This document shows positions 7,034 through 13,212 of a stretch of DNA of 15,720 nt, one piece after another. A model generated the notes under the pieces. It was not told the origin of the DNA. It saw only the letters and a program-made list of their open reading frames with translations, and did no database searches. Source of the stretch: Solirubrobacterales bacterium. Lineage in GTDB: Bacteria > Actinomycetota > Thermoleophilia > Solirubrobacterales > 70-9. A program made the translations under genes and the position numbers. How positions within the stretch are numbered: the stretch's first letter is position 1; each line of letters starts with the position of its first letter. The DNA is taken from positions 1 through 15,720 of the forward strand of contig JASLIG010000062.1 in NCBI GenBank assembly GCA_030152805.1, given 5' to 3'.

Positions 7034-7714
7034 TTAGCTGCGGTGCGTCACGCGGCGCATCTCGTCTTCGGCATCTTCGGGGCCCAAGTACGGCATCAGC
7101 ACTGCGAAGACGAGGTCGGGGAGGATGCGTTCGAGCTCGGGGCCGCGACCAGCGCGGATCTCGTCGAAGATCATCGAGGTGGCGCCGCCGATCGCGAAGC
7201 GGGCGGTGTCGGACGGCAGGTCCTCGCCCTGCTTGGAGTAGGCCCGCCCCTCCTCGAAGAACGGCGTGAAGCGGGCGAGGGCGGAGCGGTAGCGCGCCCG
7301 CGCGTCCTCGCCCGCGGCGGTCACCTCGACCATCGAGAGACGGGCGATCCCCGACTCGGCGGCGAGCAGCTGCACGAGCGCGCGCAGGCCGGCCGCGATC
7401 CGCTCCGGCCACGGCTCCCCCGCGGCCGCCTCGAAGGCGCTGCCGACGTGGGCGACGAGGACATCGAAGACAGCGTCGTAGGCCTCGAGGAAGCACTCCT
7501 CCTTGTCCCTGAACATCTCGTCGAAGCTCTCGCGCGAGACGCCGGCAATCTCGACCACGTCATCGACCGTGGTCGCCTCGTACCCCTTGGCTGCCGCGAC
7601 GCGCAGCATCGCCTCCAGCATGCGCTCGCGCTGGGAGCGGACGAAGTAGGCGCGCGGCAGCGATTGCGTGCCGCTCGCGACTTGCTCAGGGTGCGAGGTC
7701 GACGACGAATCCAC
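7034..7714 (-). CDS. TetR/AcrR-family regulator (array member 1)
   Basis: From the GTG at 7714 the product has 226 residues. It has a TetR N-terminal HTH at about 49-67 (TTVDDVVEIAGVSRESFDEM), an acidic C-terminal ligand/dimer domain, and the array signature LLP-like LPDLVFAVLMPYLG near the end. The recognition helix reads SFDEMF, with Asp where most family members have the DNA-contacting Tyr. A Cys follows the HTH in KEECF. The LPRAYFVRSQRERML block before helix 1 is shared with three other array domains. A longer form from a TTG at 7750 is possible but its TTG coincides with a -35 box. The last codons face the repeats at 6916-7026. Ligand and targets are unknown; autoregulation is plausible because an ACTC/GAGT inverted repeat (7713-7716, 7722-7725) overlaps its -10 and start. 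Confidence 0.88.
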   Translation of the reverse strand: MDSSSTSHPEQVASGTQSLPRAYFVRSQRERMLEAMLRVAAAKGYEATTVDDVVEIAGVSRESFDEMFRDKEECFLEAYDAVFDVLVAHVGSAFEAAAGEPWPERIAAGLRALVQLLAAESGIARLSMVEVTAAGEDARARYRSALARFTPFFEEGRAYSKQGEDLPSDTARFAIGGATSMIFDEIRAGRGPELERILPDLVFAVLMPYLGPEDAEDEMRRVTHRS

Positions 7715-7720
7715 TCCGTC

Positions 7721-7750
7721 AGAGTAGGGCAGCGTTCTTAAACTGTCCAA
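7721..7750 (-). promoter_or_regulatory. Leaderless-type promoter of TetR member 1
   Basis: On the minus strand, TTGGAC (7745-7750) and TACTCT (7721-7726) are 18 bp apart. TACTCT ends 6 nt before the GTG at 7714, so transcription should begin at or next to the start codon. The promoter lies in the 49-bp gap behind the upstream TetR gene, giving this gene its own transcript. Confidence 0.6.
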
Positions 7751-7763
7751 CCCGGGGCGGGGC

Positions 7764-8453
7764 TCAGGCGGCTCTCGCGGCCTTCATCTCGGCCCCGGCG
7801 ACGTCCGGCCCGAAGTAAGGCAGCGTGGCGAAGTACATGAAGTCGGGCAGCAGCTCGTGGAAGCCGCTCCCCTCTCCCGCCGCCAGCTTGGCGTGGACGA
7901 CCGCGTGCATGCCTGCGACGATCCCCTCGGCGGCGATCGCCGGCGGCGACTCGGCCGAGGCGTGACGTGCCGAATCGATGAAATCGGTGACGCGTTTCAT
8001 CGCTTTGGAGCGAATTTGAAGCGCCTCAGGGCCTGCAGCATGCACCTCGACGATAAGCGCGCGTCCGCTTGCGGGATCCTCGTCGAGGGTGTCGAGGACG
8101 GCGCCGAGGCCAGTCCGCAGTTGCTCCTGCCAGCTCTCTTTCTCGCCCGCCGCCGCCGTGGCGATCGCCGCCATTTTCGCCACTCCGAACTCGAGCGCCT
8201 CCAAATAACAGGCGTCCTTGTCGGCGAACTCGTCGTAGAAGGCCTGCCGGTAAATTCCGGTGCTATCCAGCACCATACGCACGGATGCGGCCTCGTAACC
8301 GCTCGTGCCGACGACCGCGAGCATCCCTTCCAGGATCCTTTGCCGCTTCGGAGAACCCACCAGTCTGAGTTTGGGAGCCTCGGGGGGCACTGCTCCCCGA
8401 GCGCCGGTCCCCTCAGCCCCTGCCTGGACCTTGGTTGCGGCCTGCTTTCCCAT
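7764..8453 (-). CDS. TetR/AcrR-family regulator (array member 2)
   Basis: This 229-residue TetR protein has a 30-residue low-complexity N-terminal tail rich in Ala, Gly and Lys. The HTH is at about 57-75 (ASVRMVLDSTGIYRQAFYDEF) and keeps the recognition-helix Tyr. KDACYLEALE follows with the family Cys, then an all-helical ligand domain ending in LLPDFMYFATLPYFG. Unlike its neighbours it has an ATG with a good Shine-Dalgarno (AGGAAGGG at 8457-8464 on the minus strand, 3 nt from the ATG). It is transcribed divergently from member 3 and lies 49 bp upstream of member 1. Ligand is unknown; control of itself or of the divergent gene is the simplest guess. Confidence 0.9.
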   Translation of the reverse strand: MGKQAATKVQAGAEGTGARGAVPPEAPKLRLVGSPKRQRILEGMLAVVGTSGYEAASVRMVLDSTGIYRQAFYDEFADKDACYLEALEFGVAKMAAIATAAAGEKESWQEQLRTGLGAVLDTLDEDPASGRALIVEVHAAGPEALQIRSKAMKRVTDFIDSARHASAESPPAIAAEGIVAGMHAVVHAKLAAGEGSGFHELLPDFMYFATLPYFGPDVAGAEMKAARAA

Positions 8454-8502
8454 CTGCCCTTCCTAAGAATCGATTGAGGGAACGGGTTGTCTGGAGTCAG
8501 GT

Positions 8503-8532
8503 ACTGTAGCGGTATCTGGTCGATCCGTCCAG
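8503..8532 (-). promoter_or_regulatory. Promoter of TetR member 2
   Basis: On the minus strand, CTGGAC (8527-8532) and TACAGT (8503-8508) have an 18-bp spacer. The predicted transcript has a leader of about 40-45 nt that includes the Shine-Dalgarno and a GGGAAC box (8478-8483 on the plus strand). Its -35 box is one base from the -35 box of the divergent promoter. Confidence 0.45.
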
Positions 8533-8533
8533 C

Positions 8534-8562
8534 TTGGAAACGGATTCTCATAGGGGTACTCT
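8534..8562 (+). promoter_or_regulatory. Leaderless-type promoter of TetR member 3
   Basis: TTGGAA (8534-8539), a 17-bp spacer and TACTCT (8557-8562) are followed after 7 nt by the GTG at 8570. The -10 box is identical to that of TetR member 1. The TTG at 8534, which would otherwise serve as a start codon, is part of the -35 box. Confidence 0.6.
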
Positions 8563-8569
8563 GGCGTTC

Positions 8570-9250
8570 GTGGCTGATCGGGCTCCGCAAGCGACAAGGA
8601 TGCCGCCGGGAAGGCATCCACTGCCGCGGGAGTTCATCGCCCAGCATCAGCGGGCTCGCATCATCGCCGCCCTCGCCGAGGAGACGGTCGAGAAGGGCTA
8701 TCGGGCCGTCACCGTCGCCGATATCGTCCGCCGTGCCGGCATCGCCCGCAACACCTTCTACGAGAACTTCTCCTCCAAGGAGGACTGTTTCCTCGCCGCC
8801 TCGGAGTTTGCCGTCAAAGAGGCGCTGCGGCGCGTCGTCGACGCCGCCAGCAAGGTCGACACCTGGCCCTCCCGGGTCAACGCCGGCCTCGCCGCCTTCC
8901 TGCACTACGTCGCCAGCGAGCCGGCGCTGGCGCGCACCTGCATCGTCGAGGCGCTCTCCGCCGGGCCGGCCGCCGTCGATCGCTACGAGCGCTCGATTCA
9001 GGCCTTCGTGCCGCTCTTCCGCATGGGTCGCAAGGTCTCCTCGAAGGGGGAGGAGCTGCCGACGACCCTGGAGGAGACGATCGTCGGCGGCATCTTCTGG
9101 ATCCTCTACCAGCGCATCATCATGGGGCAGGCGGAGCAGATCGAGGAGCTGCTGTCGGAGCTGGTCGAGTTCTCGCTCACTCCCTACCTCGGCGCTGAGG
9201 CGGCCAAGCGGATCGCCGCCGAAGAAGCGCCGGCGCCCACAGCAGGTTGA
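8570..9250 (+). CDS. TetR/AcrR-family regulator (array member 3)
   Basis: From the GTG at 8570 the product has 226 residues. The N-terminus carries PPGRHPLPREFIAQHQRAR, a block shared with the second half of member 4 and with member 7. The HTH is at about 48-66 (VTVADIVRRAGIARNTFYENF) with the canonical TFY recognition helix, followed by KEDCFLAASE. The C-terminal domain has LEETIVGGIFWILYQRIIMG and ends in LLSELVEFSLTPYLG. A TTG start at 8534 would add 12 residues but lies in the promoter. The next gene begins 33 bp after the stop, so the two are probably co-transcribed. Ligand and target are unknown. Confidence 0.9.
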   Translation: MADRAPQATRMPPGRHPLPREFIAQHQRARIIAALAEETVEKGYRAVTVADIVRRAGIARNTFYENFSSKEDCFLAASEFAVKEALRRVVDAASKVDTWPSRVNAGLAAFLHYVASEPALARTCIVEALSAGPAAVDRYERSIQAFVPLFRMGRKVSSKGEELPTTLEETIVGGIFWILYQRIIMGQAEQIEELLSELVEFSLTPYLGAEAAKRIAAEEAPAPTAG

Positions 9251-9283
9251 GCCAGGGGCAGGGATCGGGGGTCCCATGAACTA

Positions 9284-10645
9284 GTGCTTGACCTGGAGAC
9301 CCGCGAGCGCGCCGCCAGTCCCGAGCGCGAGCGCATCGTCGAGGCCCTGATCGAGATCGCCGCCGAGCGCGGCTACGCCGAGACCACGATCGAGCTGATC
9401 GTCGAGCGGGCCGGCCTCGATCGGCCCGCCTTCGACCGTCACTTCCGCGGTAAGTACGACTGCTTCATCTCCGCCTGGCAGGAGATCAACGACGTCTGCA
9501 TGCACGAGATGCTTGAGGCCTTCAACAGTGAGGAGGCCTGGCCCGACCGCCTGCGCGCCGTCGCCTGCGAGATCGTCGATGCTCTCCGCCACGATCCCAG
9601 CCGCGCCACCTTCGCGGTCGAGGTGCTTGCCGCGGGCGATGCCGCTCGCGCCCGGCGCGACATGACGATGCGGGTGATCGCCTCGCTGATCGACGCAGGG
9701 CGCAACGAGATGGACGACCCCGAGTCGGTGCCCCACACCACCGCCGAGGCGCTGGCCGGATCAGCCTACGGGCAGGTATACGCGAAGGTGGTGCGCGGAG
9801 ACGCCGAGGAGCTGCCGACGCTCGTGCCCCAGCTGATGTCCGCTGCCGTGATGCCCTATCTTGGTATCGATGCGGGTCTCGCGGAGTTGGCCCGCGGCTT
9901 TGACCCTCCCACGCGATATCGTCGGGATGTGGCCAACAAAAAACCCCCTCGGGAGTCGGGTGAGCCGGGGGTGTCAGCCGAGGAATATCCACCCGAGCTC
10001 GCCCGCCTGCCGCCCGGCCGCCACGGTCTGCCGCGCGAGTTCGTCGTTCACAACCAGCGCGAGCGGCTGATCGCGGGCCTCGCCGAGGCGATTGCCGAAA
10101 ACGGCTACTCGGGCACGACGATCGCTCACATCACCCGCCACGCGGCGGTCTCGCGCCGCACCTTCTACGAGCATTTCTCCAGCAAGGACGAGTGCTTCGT
10201 CGCCGCCTACGACACGGTGATGGAGGAGCTGCGTGGGCGCGTCTCGGCCGCCTTCGAGGCCGGCGAGGACTGGCCCCACGCGGTCAAAGACGGGATCGGC
10301 GCGATGCTCGAGTTCCTCGCCGCCGAGCCGCACCTCGCGCGCCTCTGCATGGTCGAGGCGCTGGTCGCCGGCCCGGTCGTGGTCGAGCGCTACGACGCGG
10401 CGATCCAGAGCTTCGTCCCCTACTTCCAGACCGGCCGCGAGGGCCGCCCGCCGGAGGTTCTCGACCGCCTCTCGCCGACCACCGAGGAGGCGCTCGTCGG
10501 CGGCATGGTCTCGCTGATCTCACGTCGCATCATCGCCGGCAAAGCCGAGCAGCTGGAGGAGCTCCTCCCCGACCTGGTCGAGTTCACGCTGACGCCGTAC
10601 CTAGGCAGCGCCGAGGCGACGAAGATCGCCCAGGAGCCGGACTGA
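9284..10645 (+). CDS. Tandem double-TetR fusion protein (array member 4)
   Basis: One continuous 453-residue frame encodes two full TetR units. Unit A (about 1-205) has its HTH at 34-53 (TTIELIVERAGLDRPAFDRHF), the KYDCF Cys, and ends in LVPQLMSAAVMPYLG (180-194). A charged linker of about 35 residues (206-240) follows. Unit B (about 241-453) starts with LPPGRHGLPREFVVHNQRER, has its HTH at 278-297 (TTIAHITRHAAVSRRTFYEHF) and KDECF, and ends in LLPDLVEFTLTPYLG (about 427-441). TetR proteins normally act as dimers of one-unit chains of about 200 residues; this chain could fold as a built-in heterodimer. Unit A lacks the recognition-helix Tyr (Asp instead), while unit B keeps it. An in-frame GTG at 9929 could yield unit B alone. 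The frame is intact, so no frameshift need be assumed, but a sequencing error removing a stop cannot be excluded. Confidence 0.85.
   Translation: MLDLETRERAASPERERIVEALIEIAAERGYAETTIELIVERAGLDRPAFDRHFRGKYDCFISAWQEINDVCMHEMLEAFNSEEAWPDRLRAVACEIVDALRHDPSRATFAVEVLAAGDAARARRDMTMRVIASLIDAGRNEMDDPESVPHTTAEALAGSAYGQVYAKVVRGDAEELPTLVPQLMSAAVMPYLGIDAGLAELARGFDPPTRYRRDVANKKPPRESGEPGVSAEEYPPELARLPPGRHGLPREFVVHNQRERLIAGLAEAIAENGYSGTTIAHITRHAAVSRRTFYEHFSSKDECFVAAYDTVMEELRGRVSAAFEAGEDWPHAVKDGIGAMLEFLAAEPHLARLCMVEALVAGPVVVERYDAAIQSFVPYFQTGREGRPPEVLDRLSPTTEEALVGGMVSLISRRIIAGKAEQLEELLPDLVEFTLTPYLGSAEATKIAQEPD
9917..9931 (+). promoter_or_regulatory. Possible internal promoter and GTG start for the second TetR unit
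   Basis: TATCGT (9917-9922), 6 nt, then GTG (9929-9931) repeats the TANNNT-plus-GTG layout seen at other array genes. The GTG opens V-A-N-K, similar to V-A-D-R at the start of member 3. It would give a 238-residue free unit B. A TTGACC at 9900-9905 is only 11 bp away, too close for a standard -35, so the promoter half of the claim is weak. Confidence 0.35.
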
Positions 10646-10736
10646 GCTGATCCAGCGCCCCCGCGCGCAAGATTTCTCTCTCCCGGCACATTCTACGCAC
10701 CACAGACAACAAGTTTCCTCCTAGCCTGCCATCATC

Positions 10737-11069
10737 GTGGAGGCGATGGCACGTGAATGGACTGACGACCGACTCGACAGTCTTAGTGAAAAGGTCGGCC
10801 GCGGGTTCGCGGAAATGGATCGGCGCTTCGAACAGGTCGACCGGCGCTTCGGCGAGATGGATCGCCGCGTCAACCTGCGTTTCGACGAAGTGGAGCGAAG
10901 ATTCGACAAGGTGGACCACCGCCTCGACAAACTCGACGGTCACTTCGAGCGATTGGACGATCGCCTCGACTCGATGCAGCGAACGATGATGCACGCCGTG
11001 ATCGCAATGACCGCGGGTGTCCTCGCCGGCTTCAGCGGCGTCCTGGTGCTGATCGCGACGCAAATCTGA
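10737..11069 (+). CDS. Small coiled-coil protein with C-terminal membrane anchor
   Basis: This 110-residue protein (GTG at 10737; ATG at 10746 is an alternative) has a charged N-terminus and then at least six heptads of the form R-[FL]-x-x-[VML]-D-x (for example RFEQVDR, RFGEMDR, RFDEVER, RFDKVDH, RLDKLDG), a long parallel coiled coil spanning about residues 25-80. A single hydrophobic segment (VIAMTAGVLAGFSGVLVLIAT) closes the chain, so it is probably tail-anchored with the coil in the cytoplasm. No enzymatic motif is present. Small proteins of this design are common in Solirubrobacterales in my recollection, without a known function. It is the only non-regulator in the TetR array and lies 91 bp after the fusion gene. 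A TAGCCT box (10722-10727) ends 9 nt before the GTG and may be its own -10. Confidence 0.8.
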   Translation: MEAMAREWTDDRLDSLSEKVGRGFAEMDRRFEQVDRRFGEMDRRVNLRFDEVERRFDKVDHRLDKLDGHFERLDDRLDSMQRTMMHAVIAMTAGVLAGFSGVLVLIATQI

Positions 11070-11082
11070 GCCGCTCGCTCAG
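11066..11082. terminator. Short hairpin spanning both stop codons of a convergent pair
   Basis: CTGAGC (11066-11071) pairs with GCTCAG (11077-11082) over a 5-nt loop. The left arm contains the TGA of the coiled-coil gene and the right arm the TGA of the minus-strand TetR gene. The genes are only 9 bp apart. A 6-bp stem without a T tract is weak as a terminator. Confidence 0.35.
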
Positions 11083-11750
11083 TCCGGTGCCTCCACGGGC
11101 ATCAGCCCAGGTGAGCGCAGTTCGAGCCAGGCCTCGTCCTCGCCGAAGTAGTTGAGCACGGCGAGGTGGGCGAGGTCGGGGAGCAGGCGCTCGACGGTTG
11201 CGGTGCGGCCGGCGCCGATCTCGGTGGCGATCGCTTCCTCGATCGCGCCGACGACGAACTGAGCGGTGAGCGCGGTTGCAGTCGGCCGCGCGCCCGGCTG
11301 TTGGCGGGCCGCGTCGACGGCGCGCGAGAAGCGCCCGACCAGCTGCTGGTGCTTGGCCCAGGCCTGGCCGCGGGCCGCCCTCACCTCGATCAGCAGGGCC
11401 TTGGCCAGTAGCGGTTGCTCGGCGACCGTGCGCAGGAGGTGGGAGAGGGCGGCACGGAAGCCCGCCCGCCAGCTCGCGGCCTCTCGGCCCGCCTCGAGCA
11501 CTTCCGCGCAGATCCTGTCCGCTGCCATCTCATATGCCTGCGCGAAGCAGCCCTCCTTGCCGCCGAAGCGCCGTTGGAAGCGATCTCGGGAGATGCCGCT
11601 GCGCTCCAACACCTCCTGCACCGTGGCTTTCTCGTAGCCGCGAGCGCCGACGCTGAGCAGCATCGCTTCCAGCGCTCCCTCGTCCGATGCGCGCTGCGGA
11701 ATCGCTTCGTCCCATGACCTTACTGCGCGTAGTGTGGGTGGAGCGTCCAC
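11079..11750 (-). CDS. TetR/AcrR-family regulator (array member 5)
   Basis: This 223-residue TetR-like protein starts at a GTG (11750). The HTH is at about 42-61 (ATVQEVLERSGISRDRFQRRF) and is unusual: Arg-Phe-Gln replaces the common Thr-Phe-Tyr at the end of the recognition helix. KEGCFAQAYE follows with the family Cys. The C-terminal domain ends in LLPDLAHLAVLNYFG, a divergent version of the array signature with Asn for Pro. A TAAGGT box on the minus strand (11758-11763) ends 7 nt before the GTG, pointing to a leaderless message. It is divergent from member 6 and convergent with the coiled-coil gene. Ligand and target are unknown. Confidence 0.87.
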   Translation of the reverse strand: MDAPPTLRAVRSWDEAIPQRASDEGALEAMLLSVGARGYEKATVQEVLERSGISRDRFQRRFGGKEGCFAQAYEMAADRICAEVLEAGREAASWRAGFRAALSHLLRTVAEQPLLAKALLIEVRAARGQAWAKHQQLVGRFSRAVDAARQQPGARPTATALTAQFVVGAIEEAIATEIGAGRTATVERLLPDLAHLAVLNYFGEDEAWLELRSPGLMPVEAPD

Positions 11751-11836
11751 TCGGGGTACCTTAGCCCATCTTTGGGAACTTTTACCACTTCATATACTCA
11801 CTTCGTACCAATAGGAACGCGCGCTATCCTGACCCC
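11751..11836. promoter_or_regulatory. Divergent leaderless-type promoter region of TetR members 5 and 6
   Basis: Rightward, TATCCT (11825-11830) ends 6 nt before the GTG at 11837. Leftward, TAAGGT (11758-11763, minus strand) ends 7 nt before the GTG at 11750. Neither has a good -35 at 17-18 bp (TTCGTA and GGTAAA). Between them TTTGGGAACTTT (11772-11783) matches 12 of 12 bases with 13245-13256 upstream of the collagen-like gene, a candidate shared binding site. The region is clearly AT-richer than its surroundings. Confidence 0.45.
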
Positions 11837-12514
11837 GTGCGTGCATTGCCCGGAAAGGCTTCCCGGCAGCCGCCCGGCCCCGAGCCGGTCAGCCGCGCCG
11901 AGGCCGCCGACGACCAGCGGCGGCGGATCCTCGAGGCGACCGCCGAGCTGGTCGCTGAGCAGGGGTACGGCGAGACCACGATCGAGCAGATCGTGCGCCG
12001 GGCGCGGGTCGGCTACGCGACCTTCTACAAGCACTACGCCGACAAGGACGAGGCCTTCCTGGCCCTGCTCGACGCGGCGGTCGAGCGCACCGCCTACGTG
12101 GTCGAGGAAGCCTACGATCGCGAAGACGGGCCCTGGACCGACAAGGTGGGGGCGGGGCTGGGCGCCCTGCTGCGCCTGGCGGCCGAGCACCCCGCCGTCG
12201 CTCGTGCCTGCCTGGTCGAGGCGCCGACGGCGGGGGCCGAGGCGGCGGCGCGCCACGAGGCCGCGCTGAAACGCTTCACGCCCCTGCTGCGGCCCGGCCG
12301 CGAGCTCAACCCGCGCAGCGACAAATTGCCCGAGAGCCTCGAGGACACCCTGGTTGGCGGGGTGCTCTGGGTGATCAACCAGCGCCTGATCGCCGGCGAA
12401 GCGGAGAAGCTGCGGGGCCTCCTGCCCGAGGCCCTCGAGTTCCTGCTGCGTCCCTACGTCGGCGAGGACGCCGCCGCCCGCGAGGCCGGCGGCGCCGAGA
12501 TCGCCTCGGCCTGA
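11837..12514 (+). CDS. TetR/AcrR-family regulator (array member 6)
   Basis: This 225-residue TetR protein starts at a GTG at 11837 directly behind a TANNNT box. A Pro-rich N-terminal tail precedes DDQRRRILEATAELVAEQGYG and a canonical HTH at about 48-67 (TTIEQIVRRARVGYATFYKHY). It is the only array member without the Cys after the HTH (KDEAF). The ligand domain has LEDTLVGGVLWVINQRLIAG, close to member 3, and ends in LLPEALEFLLRPYVG. Member 7 begins 15 bp after its stop, so the two form a tight operon and may make a heterodimer. Ligand and target are unknown. Confidence 0.9.
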   Translation: MRALPGKASRQPPGPEPVSRAEAADDQRRRILEATAELVAEQGYGETTIEQIVRRARVGYATFYKHYADKDEAFLALLDAAVERTAYVVEEAYDREDGPWTDKVGAGLGALLRLAAEHPAVARACLVEAPTAGAEAAARHEAALKRFTPLLRPGRELNPRSDKLPESLEDTLVGGVLWVINQRLIAGEAEKLRGLLPEALEFLLRPYVGEDAAAREAGGAEIASA

Positions 12515-12529
12515 GCGGCGGAATAGACG

Positions 12530-13192
12530 ATGGCGGAGGAGGAGACGCTCGGCCCGCTGCCCGCCGGCCGCCACGGCTTCAGCCGCGAGCAGGTCGCCCA
12601 CAACCAGCGCGAGCGCCTCATCGCGGGCCTCGCCTCGGCCGTCGCCGAGAAGGGCTACCGCGCGGTGACGATCACCGACGTCACCAAGCAGGCGCGCGTC
12701 TCCCGCCGCGTCTTCTACGAGAACTTCGAGGGTAAGGACGAGTGCTTCCTCGCCGCCTTCGAGGTGGTGGTCGGCCACATCCGGGACCTGGCTGCGGAGG
12801 CGGCGGCGGACATCGAGGACTGGCCGGAGCGCGCGATCTCGGTCGCCCGCGCCGTGCTTGCCTTCCTCGCCTCCGAGCCCGACCTCGCCCGCCTCTGCCT
12901 GGTCGAGTCCCAGGCCGCCGGCCCGGTCGTCTCCGCCCGCTTCCACGAAGCTGTTCACGAGGTAGTTCCCTACCTCGAGCAGGGTCGCGCCGAGCGGGCC
13001 GGCGAGCGGGAGCTGCCGGCCACCACCGAGGAGTCGACGATCGGCGCCCTCGTCATGCTCGCCTCCCGCAAGGTTGCCGCCGGCGAAGCCGAGCAGCTGG
13101 AGGAGCTCTTGCCCGAGCTCGCCGAATTCATTCTCGCGCCGTATCTCGGGGCCGAGGATGCGGCGCGTCTCGCGCATTCCCAAGCCAGCTGA
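12530..13192 (+). CDS. TetR/AcrR-family regulator (array member 7)
   Basis: This 220-residue TetR protein begins at an ATG 15 bp after member 6. PAGRHGFSREQVAHNQRER leads into an HTH at about 46-65 (VTITDVTKQARVSRRVFYENF) and KDECFLAAFE. The C-terminal domain (ATTEESTIGALVMLASRKVAAGEAEQLEELLPELAEF, then ILAPYLG) is very close to unit B of the fusion protein, so the two are recent paralogs. The pair 6+7 therefore parallels the fused A+B chain. No promoter of its own is seen. Ligand and target are unknown; the GGGAAC boxes that follow are candidate sites for some array regulator. Confidence 0.9.
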   Translation: MAEEETLGPLPAGRHGFSREQVAHNQRERLIAGLASAVAEKGYRAVTITDVTKQARVSRRVFYENFEGKDECFLAAFEVVVGHIRDLAAEAAADIEDWPERAISVARAVLAFLASEPDLARLCLVESQAAGPVVSARFHEAVHEVVPYLEQGRAERAGERELPATTEESTIGALVMLASRKVAAGEAEQLEELLPELAEFILAPYLGAEDAARLAHSQAS

Positions 13193-13212
13193 TTCGGTAC
13201 CCGCGTATCCGC

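Noticed and set aside
7715..7750. TTG at 7750 as start of TetR member 1 (and likewise TTG at 8534 for member 3)
   Set aside because: Each TTG falls in a -35 box at 17-18 bp from a TACTCT box, and each extension is 12 residues without resemblance to the other.
7997..9277. Minus-strand ORF of 426 aa spanning the divergent TetR promoters
   Set aside because: It covers two real TetR genes in other frames and the promoter region, with no recognisable domain.
9900..9922. TTGACC (9900) with TATCGT (9917) as a standard promoter inside the fusion gene
   Set aside because: The spacer is only 11 bp, too short for a normal sigma-70-type promoter; only the TATCGT-GTG spacing is kept as weak evidence.
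11772..11806. ECF-sigma promoter built on the GGAAC at 11775
   Set aside because: No CGTC/GTT-like -10 element lies at 16-18 bp; the nearest CGT is about 23 bp away.
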